Source of the DNA: Epiperipatus broadwayi
Taxonomy: Eukaryota; Onychophora; Udeonychophora; Euonychophora; Peripatidae
Direction: 5' to 3'
DNA length: 64,000 bases
Assembly: GCA_028023455.1 (NCBI GenBank)
Contig: JAQFVV010000030.1
Coordinates: 390,501 to 454,500, forward strand
Each line of letters opens with the position of its first letter. Positions within the stretch are counted from its first letter, which is position 1. The position numbers were made by a program, and so were the translations under genes. Below the pieces are notes generated by a model. It was given only the letters and a program-made list of their open reading frames with translations. It made no database searches and had not been told where the DNA came from. This document shows positions 47,400 to 57,809 of the stretch, one piece after another.

Positions 47400-49260
47400 G
47401 TGTATTGCCACATTGTATCAAAATATAGGATTAATTGCCATTGTCATACAAGCTGTTTCCGTGAAATTTATTCTTTGCACCTTTTTCTCTCTATACAATA
47501 TTTTTGTATTTTCTGAATTAAACATATGAGTCATTAAATATAGATGGTCTGATATTGTAGATACAACTGTTTTTTTTTTCTTTTTTAAGCATTAGTTTGT
47601 GTTTTTTTAATCACTGCACAACAAGGCAACAAGTCTCATCAATATATTTCCTTCCACATACACATATTATTTCATAGAAGCAGTTTTTATTCTTCACCAT
47701 TTTAAGTTTAGGCCTTGACAGAAATAAGAATTACTTGAAGTGTGTTATGGCTTTGGAATGTGGTTCTAATGTTATATTGACTGCAGATTTTTTAAAATTT
47801 GTGCCATTGCTGGGATATTTGGATACACCACAGTAGCATTATTGTTTTTTCTTTTAGGGTCTCTTTTCATGGTTTATAAAAAGTTTCCTTGATGACAGCT
47901 AATGCATATCCATTTTTTATGAAAGTTTGTTTTATGTGAATCTTTTTATTTTCCTAATAACTGGTTCCAAACAAACTTCTTTGCTCTGTTCCATAAAGAT
48001 AATATAAATCCATGTTTACTGCTTCTGGTATGATTGTATGTATATCCCATGTACTTTTCAGTGTGTGTTGGTCTCCTATACACTGTTGTTTTTATTTTGA
48101 CCTGAAGGAGTCTTGTCACAAGAACACCTAAGTCTTTCAATTTTTGTTGTTGATATATCTACAGAATGACTGTAATTGCACCTCACAATGCAGCCATACT
48201 GCAAATTTATCATCAACATTACAAATCCACACATTAATTGGAGATGAAATAATATTTATGACTGTGATTTCAAGTTCGTTTATGTAAATGTTGCTCATCA
48301 AGGGTGATAGTGCTGATCCCATGACCATCTTTTGATTTTGTTAGAAATCTGAGTCATATTAAAAGTACATTGTTGTTTTGCAGAATGATAACAATTCTGT
48401 TATATTATCAATAAGTAAATATGTTTTTAATTTGTAGACTATTAGCATCATATAACCTTTTCCTTACAATAGACAATGCTGCATTGCATTGTATATTTGT
48501 AAATAAACTTTCTATATCAAATCTTACTAATATGTCAGATCTTTTCCACTTTCATATCTCTGACTAAATCTACAAAGTGCTTAGAATATCTGATAAAAAT
48601 TGTGTTTTGAATTTCATTGGACTAACAACTACAAGAAATCTTAACAAATCTTGATATGACAAACTTATATAATTAACAATAGACCTTAATGAACCATTGA
48701 CTTTAAGAATTTTAGGTAGTCTATACAGGTGAGGAATTTTGCTGAAATACAAAGTTAATTTTTTTTTTCTGAATCACTGATACATATATAATGCATCTGG
48801 AGTAATGCTTGTAAATTTATTTCTGTATTTGAAATTGGATTTTTTTGATAATTTTTTTGAATTTGCTTACTGTGAGATGTCCTTGTATTTTGTTATTATC
48901 TATTTTATCCATTATAACTGTAGAGTTTATTTTGCTTTGCAGGACAATGATTATGATTGTATCCTGTTTGAGACATTTAATAGCTTTTCTCTCATCACAT
49001 GAAATGTTTAAACTCTGCTTTTGCACTTGATGTCTCTCAAATGTCATTTTAACTTACCATACCTCTGTTTTCTCCAGAGGCATTTTTGGTATAATCTCCT
49101 CAGTGGCTTCCATGGGTAGATGGTATAGTGGCAAAGTTCAACCCTTTCGCAAGAACAGATAATTCAGCAACAGTAAGGTATTTAGAACTAAGATTTTTCA
49201 CTGATGAAATTTGTAGATAAGTTGCAGTTTGACTTTTAACATGCCCATGTAGATTAAGAA
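47400..49260 (-). pseudogene. PLE C reverse transcriptase-GIY-YIG pseudogene
   Basis: Minus-strand pieces in order: ERHQVQKQSLNISCDERKAI (49,040-48,980), MDKIDNNKIQG, HLYRLPKILKVNGSLRSIV (~48,735-48,675), ALSPLMSNIYINELEI (~48,320-48,270), VDDKFAVWLHCEVQLQSF (~48,210-48,160; catalytic VDD kept), and TTVYRRPTHTEKYMGYTYNH with TRSSKHGFILSLWNRAK (~48,095-47,985). The GIY-YIG region (~47,690-47,600) survives only in shifted pieces such as 'ECGRKYI'-like remnants. Many stops and frameshifts: a dead copy. Confidence 0.75.
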
Positions 49261-49382
49261 GCTTCTAAAACTGCTTTAGCAACTTCTAAAACTGGCTAAA
49301 GTATGAAATCATTTAATTTTGTTATGTACATGTATATCAGAAGAGATTATTTATAAGGATCTGTGAAGAAAACATTCTATTT

Positions 49383-51480
49383 CATCTAAGAGAGCTGAGA
49401 AAATTATTTAGAGAGTGAATGATGCCTTATTGAGAGAAAGAGTCAATGTTTAACAGTTTTCGAAGTAACAAACCTCACATTCCATTATAAATGTGGAATG
49501 TTTTCCAAAAAAATAAATTAGAGATGAAGATTTATCAAGAATTTGTCAAGCAGTGACAAGATCATACAGTCCATTACATGAAAGGATAAAAGAAGGTGAG
49601 ACATTTGTAAATCTACAGGGGCAATTCAAAAATCACACTGTAAGTAATCTATCAGCTTTATCAGTGAAAAAATTTAGTTCTAAACCTTTATTGTTGCTGA
49701 ATTGTCTGTTCATGTAAAAGATTTAGACTTTGCCATTGCACCATCTACTGACCTTTTATTGGATATAATGACAGCTACTGAGGAGGTTACCAAATATTGC
49801 CTCTGGAAGAAACAGAAAGAGTTAAACTGGAGAGTTTGAAAGACACTTGAGAGGCATCAAATGCAAAAACAGAAACCAAACATTTCATATGATGAGAGAA
49901 ACTCTCAAACAGGATACATCTATAATCATTCTTTCTGATCACAAAATTACTCCTATGTAGTTATAATGAATAAAACTGATAATGATAACAAAACACAAAA
50001 ACTTCTCACAGCAGCCTAATACAAAATATTAGCAAAATATCAAATTCAAAATACAGAGATAAAATTACAAACATTACTCCAGAAATATCACAGATATTTC
50101 AGTGATTCAGAGTAAAGGAAATTAACTGTATAATTAGCAAGATTCCTCATCTGTATGGATTACCTAAAATCCATAATGGCAATGTTCCGTTAAGACCTAT
50201 TGTTATTTCTAAAATTCAACATGACACAACTTGTCAATATTTTTTTTTCATAGTTGTTAGTCCATTGGTATACATGAAAAAATCCTTCAAGAGAGATTCT
50301 AATCCCTTTGTAAAATTAGTTAGGGACATGAAAAACAACTGTCATGTTGGTAAGCTTTGATGTGGAATGCCTATTTACAAATGCACCATGTAATGAGACA
50401 TTGTCTATTGTAAAGAAAATGTTATATGATGATAATAGTATACAAAGTACAACACTGTACCTATTGATAATATAATGGAATTACTAACATTTTGCATAAT
50501 AATGTACTTTCAATATAACACATAAGTCTTCCAATAAAATCAAAGGATGGCCATGTGATCATCAATGTCATCCTTGCTGATCAACATTTACATGGAAGAA
50601 TTTAAAACCACAGCCATAAATATTTTTCCATGTTTTCCTAAAGTATGGCTCCATTTTGTTGATGATATATTTGATGTATGGATGCATGGTGGGCTGCAAT
50701 TACAGTCATTCTGGATAAGTATCAACAACATATCTTCTTCGATTAAATTTCAATGAAATTAGAATGAGAACAAAAATTGACAATCTTAGATGTTCTTGCA
50801 ATGAGACTTCCTCAGAGCAAAGTAAAAACAAGATTATAAAAACCAATACATACTCACAATCACTTATCATATTCATCCATTTATACCAGAAGCACTAAAC
50901 ATGGAATTATAATATCACTATGGAAAAGAGCAAATGAAGTTTGTTCAGAAACCAGTGATTAGAAAATGAAAAGATTCACATAGAACAACATTCATGAATT
51001 ATGGTTATCAGTCAGACATCATCAAGGAAGAATAGATAATTAAAAGAGACACCAAAAGAAAAAAAAATAATACTGTAGTGTATCCAAATGTATAGGAATA
51101 GTGGATAAATTAAAGAAAATCTGCAGTCAATATAAAGTTAGAACAGCTTTCCAAACTATATCACACTTTGAGGAATTCTTACTTCTAACATGCCAAAATG
51201 GAAAATGCTAAAGGATGATAATTACATCTGTGTAATACCACATGAATTTGGAAAGAAATATATTGGGAATACATTTCATTCTGTTAAACAGCAATTGAAA
51301 GAATACAAAATAATGGTTAAAATAGAAAAAAAAAACAGATGTCTTTGTAGTAGAAGACCATCTATGTTCTAATAACCATATGTTTAATTGGGAAAATACA
51401 AAAATATCGGATAGAGAAGAAAAGTTCTTAAGAAGAAAATTGAAAAACATCCTATAAGTCAACCCAATGTGGCAAACACA
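49383..51480 (+). pseudogene. PLE D reverse transcriptase-GIY-YIG pseudogene
   Basis: Readable islands: SKRAEKII (~49,385), ERHQMQKQKPNISYDERN (~49,850-49,905), LYGLPKIHNGNVPLRPIV (~50,150-50,205), SFDVECLFTNAPCNETL (~50,355-50,405), LSSLLINIYMEEFKTTA (~50,562-50,615), and FVDDIFDVWMHGGLQLQSFW (~50,656-50,715; RT motif C intact). The GIY-YIG is at 51,220-51,285 (ICVIPHEFGKKYIGNTFHSV), where the usual second Cys-type position is Phe. Stops and shifts throughout. Longest open pieces are only 60-63 codons. Confidence 0.75.
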
Positions 51481-51629
51481 TTATATGAAAGTCTCTAATT
51501 AGCTTTGATTTTAAATTTTTTCTCAAAAAAACAGCCTCTAATTAACCTTGCTCTTGGATAAAAAATTGAAGGACTCAGATGGATTTGAACCAACTCTCAT
51601 ATAAAAATGTGCATTTTTTAACTATATGT

Positions 51630-51800
51630 TGCCTTTGATATGAACACTTAGTTGGTTGGAGTGTTTACTTTAAATTTGAAATTTGAGAATCTAAAGGTGT
51701 GAGTTCAAGTCCTATGCAAATACTGTCACTGGTCATGCCAGCAACATGTGAAGAAGAGTCTAGAATACTATTTGAAATGCTGTGTAATTACTAACTTGTG
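51630..51800 (+). other. tRNA-like and hammerhead-like modules, PLE D
   Basis: The A-box-like part (CTTAGTTGGTTGG, 51,647-51,659) is decayed. The B box is the best in the family: GTGAGTTCAAGTCCTATGC (51,699-51,717). After it come gTGAAGA (51,748-51,754), a stem-like AGAGTCTAGAATACTATTT, GAAATG (51,774-51,779) and CTGTGTAATTACTAAC. The first hammerhead box has lost its initial C. Confidence 0.5.
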
Positions 51801-51910
51801 TTTTCTCTTTATGTATTATTACTAACAAGTTATTTGTATTTGAAAAGTTAAAATAATGTTTAAAATTTTTTATGCATTCAACATTTATTAATGGTCCAAC
51901 ATATCATGTG

Positions 51911-53475
51911 TAATAAACCTTCATCTGTTGCTCTTTTGTTGGCAACATAGTTTGTTAAATATATTATTAAAAGTTTCTTATACAAATGATATATTTAGAA
52001 TGATAATTAGATTTTTAATAAAAGAGAACTTTATTAATTCAAAAGTTCTAGATCTTTTAATTATGAATTAAAATATATTATTACTGTAATAATTTTTTTT
52101 TATTTTGATTATACAAAATAATAAAGTATTCCAATTTTTTATATGTATTATATTTTATATTATTAATAAAACTTGTTTTATTTTTAATTTTTGACTTTAC
52201 TTTGATATCATCATCAGAAAATCCAAATCAAACTATTATAATATTTAAATAATAAAAGTACATAGTATTTAAAAGTCATTTTATTATGATTCATGTTGTG
52301 TAGTATTTAAGTTATTTCATTGCTTAAGATTATTTGCCTTAAATTATTTTCTTTTAATTAAAAGAAAGCTTTGTGTAATCGTTGACTATGGCCAAAATCC
52401 CTTAATTACACATTTTATCCCTAGTATTGTCATAGTTGTTGCATAAGAGTCATTTAAATAAAAACTCTTATTATTTAATTAAAACTGAATTTATTTATTG
52501 TTTGCATTATAATAATTTAAAATAGAAAATAATATTTTTCTGTATACGATGTTATGGTTGTTTACTCTTAGCTTGTTGAAACCACTTGTGAGCATAATTT
52601 CTATGCAAATGCACAGAAATATGCCGTTTAAATGGCCATGCCGCTATATAACATTCTATTTCAATGGTTAAGCATAGGAATAGTCCCTTTACTTGTCTGT
52701 GTTGCCTATTTCTAAGCTATGGCACAGACACAGGAAGTTTATTCTGCTGCAGCAGATGCCACCACTTACAGTGAACTTTGTGTTACACAGTTTATACGAA
52801 CAATCTCATTTGTAAATTTCATTACAGTATCTATATCTACACTACAGCACAGAAATAGGACATATTATTCTGCCACAGTTTATATGAACATTCCCATTAT
52901 TAACATTTTGCTGTGGTATTTACAGCACAAAAGTAGAATGTTTATTCTGCCACAGCGGCTGCCTATGATTCAAACCCGAGATATAAATTTCTGTTCTATT
53001 GATTATAAAATAGTATGATGGATATATTCAGGTTTGGTATTATATAGTGACTATGAAACAATAAAGATATTCATCCTCATTCCTAAGTTTGATCTCTTAA
53101 CTAACTTCTAATTATCATGTTACTTATGATTACAGTGTTTGTTTTTGGTGATACAGCATGGCTGCCAATTGGTTATATTGGTGTTTTGTATTTTAGGACC
53201 TTGATTTGTGTAAGTTGTTTCTTGTTTATATAAGATATAGACGTGAGTGGTGGATAAAGATATTAATTTTACAACTCATTGTTATGGTGTTAAAGTGTAT
53301 AGATTGTTTTTGTATAGTCAATTTGAATATTGACAACATGTGTATTAGTTTTATAATTGTCTAAGTTAAATGCTAAAAATATTAAGTGTTTTGTACTCTA
53401 TAACAATAAATTATCAAATATTTTCTTTTCTTTTCGATGTTATCCTCGATTTGAAGAAAATGTGTAATTTTCTGA
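51911..53475. other. AT-rich intergenic with a degenerate ~45-bp motif array
   Basis: At 52,719-52,960 a motif close to 'cagcacagaaatagga..tttattctgccacag' recurs three times with different spacing. A 99-codon frame spans it (52,719-53,018), but the repeats and lack of motifs argue against a gene. Elsewhere nothing was recognised. Confidence 0.5.
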
Positions 53476-53752
53476 AATATTTAAACAAAATGTAAATACT
53501 TATATAAGGCTTAAACCTCAGTACATGCACCTTGAGTGCTTAATTTTAGCAAGAGAGACCTCTACAAATCATAACGCAATATTCGACTACATAATTAAGA
53601 AAATAAGTTGAGAGATAAGAGGGTCCCTCTTATCTTTATAAAGTCGAATCTTGAGTTATGATTTATAGCAGTCTCTTGCTAAAATTAAGCACTCAAGGCG
53701 CATGTACTGAGGTTTTAGCCTTATATAAGTATTCGCATTGTGTTTAAATATT
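53476..53752. mobile_element. 277-bp palindromic foldback/MITE-like element
   Basis: Arms 53,476-53,590 and 53,637-53,752 are near-perfect inverted copies, with shared blocks ACTTATATAAGGCT, CCTCAGTACATGC and AGTGCTTAATTTTAGCAAGAG. The centre holds its own perfect hairpin, AGATAAGAGGG/CCCTCTTATCT (53,615-53,637). No coding capacity. Target duplication not certain because the borders are AT-rich. Confidence 0.85.
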
Positions 53753-54722
53753 ATTTGTATATGTTGAGATACTACTAAGTTCTAAGCAAAAAATCTTAAC
53801 TTTATTTTGAACTAATTTTACATTGTTGATAGAGACACTTGTGAAGGTATTGCTTCCTTAATATATTTGACATCAGTTTTTGTTTATCATAATCCCGATC
53901 TCCATCATATTCTGTAATAAAAGATTAAATATTTGGAATTGTTTTATCATAATTTTTTTTTTTTTTTAATTTTACAAAACACTTGTGAAAAGGAGAAGAA
54001 ACAAGCAATAACTGACATGGTTGATTCTTTCTTTTTGTTTTAATTAAATATTTATATTTTCATTTTAATTCTTGTCATTCCTTTTTATTGTATTGAACTG
54101 AAACTTATCGATATTTTTGTGTATAATTAATTACATTTTTTATAAAATTCGTGATAAGTAACTTCCATTTATAAAATAGCATGATCTATAATTTACTTAT
54201 AACATAATTTTAAAAAGATATATTAATTTATATTTTATTATAATACACTAAAATAAGTACTGAAATGGGACAACATTTTCCGAATTATTAACTAAGTGTA
54301 AAATAAATTAAACAAAATTATTACTGAATATAAAAATAAATGAAAAAAATAATAATTTAATTAGTACTTTTATTTTAAATAACAAAAGAATATAAAAATT
54401 TAAAAAAACGGTTCTAACGAAAAGTACAATTTCTTTTCATTATTTTTTTGATACAGTATAGTAAGTGAACATTTTTTGGCTGACACACCTTATTCATGTT
54501 TGTGTGTGTGTTTTTTTAAAATAAAATTGGATCGTTTGAGGTTTTTTTTTTGTTAGTATTTATATATGTGCGCATATGTACCGAAATTTTTTTTCTCTTG
54601 AATTAAATTCTCAAAAATATGAATATATATCTTTCAAAAATTTATTTGCACATAAAAATTTAACTTAGTAATTGTTTATACAAGTAGAGTAAATAAAGTT
54701 TCTATTTTCTTTCTCTTTTTTT

Positions 54723-54724
<2 letters not shown>
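53753..54724. other. AT-rich intergenic, nothing recognised
   Basis: Very AT-rich with long T runs; no frame or repeat of note. Confidence 0.7.

Positions 54725-54796
<72 letters not shown>
54725..54796. repeat. (AT)n microsatellite
   Basis: About 72 bp of AT repeat ending next to PLE E. Confidence 0.98.
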
Positions 54797-54799
<3 letters not shown>

Positions 54800-54805
54800 C
54801 GGAAG

Positions 54806-55256
54806 CAAATGTCATCAATTCAAATTCCAGGAATCTCGTATTTTAATGTTAGCAGATTGCCTATTTATTAAATGCATTTTATTCCTATTTATAAAAATTG
54901 TCTTTTTAATTTTTCTTTTATTATGGTTTCTCTCCTCATGAAGAATTTTCACATTTTCAAAATCAAATTTAAATTTATATTTACATGTTTTTTCATGATC
55001 AAAGAACACTGAAGGAGAAATTAAATCACCATTATTTTTACTTTTTGCACATTTATATAACAATTCATGCTCCCTCAATCTCTTTTCAATAGTGCACCTA
55101 GATTCACCTACATATGATAGCATACAATCACAAAAAATTTGATATATGATATTACTTTTCTGCTTGACAGGTGTGACATCCTTAGAATTATTGACTAATT
55201 TATTAATATTGTTTGGAACGTAGAATAAAACATTACACACATATTTATATATATAT
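54806..55256 (-). mobile_element. Penelope-like element E: GIY-YIG end fragment (minus)
   Basis: A short PLE remnant of a second family that holds only the endonuclease end of the ORF and a short terminus. It is mirrored by element F across a ~10-base centre at 55,257-55,265. Confidence 0.8.
54815..55240 (-). pseudogene. PLE E GIY-YIG endonuclease fragment (open)
   Basis: An open frame of 141 codons. The GIY-YIG signature is SNIIYQIFCDCMLSYVGESR (~55,160-55,100) followed by CTIEKRLREHELLYKCAKSK. Conserved features seen are the two Tyr of the module, the Cys pair CDC, the Gly-Glu after the YVG, and Arg/His of the RLREH helix. The C-terminal part (KYKFKFDFENVKILHEE) is typical of this PLE region. 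The frame is intact but lacks the RT, so it is a fragment, with no evidence of host use. Confidence 0.75.
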
Positions 55257-55265
55257 CTCTAAAAA

Positions 55266-55690
55266 AAAGAATGTGGTAATGTTTCATTCTATGTTCCAAA
55301 CAATATTAATAAATTAGTCAATAATTCTAAGGATGTCATACCTATCAAGCAGAAAAGTAATGTCATATATCAATTTTTTTGTGATTGTATGCTATCATGT
55401 AAAGGTGAATCTAGTGCACTATTGTGAAGAGATTTAGGGAGCATGAATTGTTATATAAAGTTGCAAAAAGTAAAAATAATGGTGATTTAATTTGTCCTTC
55501 AGTTTTCTTTGATCATGAAAAAACATGTAAATATAAATTTAAATTTGATTTTGAAAATTTGAAAATTCTTCATGAGGAGAGAAAACAAAATAAAATAAAA
55601 AATTAAGGAGGCATTTTTTATAAATAGGAATAAAATGCATTTAATAAATAGGCAATCTGCTAACATTAAAATATGAGATTCCTGGAATTT
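55266..55690 (+). pseudogene. PLE F GIY-YIG fragment, inverted copy of E
   Basis: The same protein segment on the plus strand, broken: VPNNINKLVNNSKDV (~55,290-55,335), then a shift in the T run at 55,373, a damaged GIY-YIG core, and an open frame 55,424-55,606 (RFREHELLYKVAKSKNNGDL to FENLKILHEERKQNK). It ends at 'gattcctggaattt', the complement of the left end of E, so both arms cover the same element segment. Confidence 0.8.
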
Positions 55691-55796
55691 ATATATATAT
55701 ATTCTAGTTGTAAGGAAAAAATATAGATTTGTAAATGCAGTGTAAATTCATTTTTTCCATATATATATATTATAACAGGATGATCCTTTTCAGGAC

Positions 55797-55838
55797 TTGA
55801 GGAAGTCGCATCTAGCTATAGTCAGACTTTGAGTCTTC
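55797..55838 (+). ncRNA. Degenerate hammerhead-like motif after PLE F
   Basis: CTTGAGG (55,797-55,803) precedes AAGTC (55,804-55,808), a ~20-base loop, GACTT (55,829-55,833) and TGAGTC. The AAGTC/GACTT helix is a perfect 5-bp stem II, but both catalytic boxes are altered (CUUGAGG for CUGANGA, UGAGUC for GAAAC-GUC). Probably a dead terminus of the E/F family. Confidence 0.25.
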
Positions 55839-55908
55839 TTATAGAATGCCATGGATGATGTGATTTAAAATATAATCCAATCCACTCCTCTATTAACAAC
55901 CTCGTTAC

Positions 55909-55972
55909 TCTCGGAATTCGAGCTCAGAGTAGAAATTGCATCTCGGAATTCGAGCTCAGAGTAGAAATTGCA
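55909..55972. repeat. Exact 32-bp tandem duplication
   Basis: Two identical units, each TCTCGGAATTCGAGCT followed by CAGAGTAGAAATTGCA (55,909-55,940 and 55,941-55,972), in otherwise unique sequence. Confidence 0.95.
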
Positions 55973-57720
55973 ATTGACTCTCTTCAGGCATTTCCACAAA
56001 TATCCCATAGTAATGATAAATTTAATATAAGCTATATATAACTTCTTTATAAATATTAAATCACTAAGTTGATTTAACATATATATGCATGAGTATGTAT
56101 ATTTATAATTATTGGTTTTATAAAATGACTAAATAAAATAAACAAACAAGACCTGTTTAATTTTAAAATCAAGTTTAACACATTTTAATCCGTAATAGAA
56201 ACAAAAATATTATAATAATAAAAATATTAAAATTTAGAATCATAATCTGTGCTTATATTTAAATACAATAATAAACTATTTAACATTAAAAAAAACATAA
56301 TGTAATCATTTACATATATATAATTTAAAATCATGTGTATAATAAATAATACACATGATATATTATAAATCTACGTATTGTCATTAAAATGATTCAGTGT
56401 AAGTTATATGCCTATATAAGGTAACATCCATTCACACTAGATTAATAATAGAATGTATTCTGATATTAGTTATGTATGTTTAAAAAGAAATTATGTTAAT
56501 TGTCATGTAAGATTCAATTTGGAATATAATAAAACTTCCAAATTGAAATAATTTAAAAACTTTTGCCTTAGTCAGCCGTCATTTTCATAAGAGTATATAT
56601 CAAAATATCAACATCTAAATTTTATTAAATAAATAAAAAAAATAAAATGTTCATCTTATCAGTTCTCCACTTTAATATACAAAGTAATTTTTCCAAGTAA
56701 ATATAATTATCCACAAAGGAAATAAAATTGAAGGGTTATTAAAATACACAATGAAGTAATCCAAGACGAAAAAGAATAATGGTTTTATATCCCTCCTTAG
56801 ATGAAATAAAATGATGATGAATGTTGAAACATAAAGTTCATTGATCATCCTTCGAAGAGGCAATCCAGATATTCATTTGCATAGTAAAATATTTAACATC
56901 TTCTTCAATATAATACTCCATTATTAAGGCAGCTTTTTAAATGAGAATTACCATGATTATATTTTAGGCATTGATTAAGTAGGAATAAATGTACATTTTC
57001 AGGTTTAAAACATCAGCAGAAATCCCTGGTATAAATTATCTAGCCAAAGAACATCTTTATAAAATTTTGTCTTCTTAAATATATATTTTGAAAACTCATT
57101 TTGAAGACGTTGATAACTCTTATAACCGTGTCATATTTCAATGATTATTTTTTTTATAATTCTTTATACTATTAAAAGGCAGTAAATTAATTACTTGAAG
57201 CTGGTTTTAAAATGTTGAATCTCTTTTTTTTTCTTAAATGTGTTCTAAATTCGAACACATTTAAATTTACAGACTAGGTCTTGCCTTGATAACTAAATAG
57301 AAGATTATTGTTATAACAATATTAGTTCGTTTTTATACTGAATTAATTTCTGCAAGGATATCACATAATCATGCTCACACTCTATTGTTTAAAATATACA
57401 ATTTGTAATGAACCCCAAACGTTTATCTCCTTTGTTTCAACTGATAAAAATGCAATGTTGACTTAAGGCTTTGTCAAATGTCAAGTTTTGGTTAATAAAA
57501 AATACTATTAGTTGGAAACATTTATTTATGTGTGTGTATAAACAAATTAGAATTATTCATTTTTAAAATTATTCTTTTAATACTAACTAGTTTATGTATA
57601 TAGCTGATACATGAAAAGTTTAAGATAGGTGTAAAGTATTTATATCTGTTGATTCGATATAGGCACAGTTAAATTCACAAAGAAACACAAATTGTTTTAG
57701 GTGAGGCTCATATGGTACTC
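55973..57720. other. AT-rich intergenic, nothing recognised
   Basis: No repeats paired within the window. Small frames (e.g. 56,672-56,863 minus) are unsupported. Confidence 0.6.
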
Positions 57721-57763
57721 TCACAATATATATATATATATATATAAGATATATATATATAAA

Positions 57764-57804
<41 letters not shown>
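57721..57804. repeat. (AT)n microsatellite, interrupted
   Basis: Three AT runs separated by 'aagat' and 'aaatg', about 84 bp together. Confidence 0.95.

Positions 57805-57809
<5 letters not shown>

Larger units (their letters stand above)
46830..49300 (-). mobile_element. Penelope-like element C (minus strand)
   Basis: Same family as A, more decayed. The left end again has 'aatgttgaatatatagaaaattttaaac' (46,864-46,891), and a stretch before it, 'tgttgggatatttccatcat', matches the complement of the bases after B, so the element probably starts near 46,832. Its 5' side faces element D head to head near 49,300-49,365. Confidence 0.8.
49365..51910 (+). mobile_element. Penelope-like element D (plus strand)
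   Basis: Same family as A. It begins near the equivalent of A's 'SSKRAEKIIQ' (SKRAEKII at ~49,383) and runs through RT and GIY-YIG to the terminus 'gtttaaaattttttatgcattcaacattt', followed by 'ggtccaacatatcatg' as after B. Head to head with C across a ~65-base joint. Heavily mutated. Confidence 0.8.

Noticed and set aside
52719-53018. 99-codon frame as a gene, and a nearby tRNA-like 'gattcaaacccgag'
   Set aside because: The frame overlies a degenerate repeated motif. The B-box-like string has no convincing A box at the right distance.
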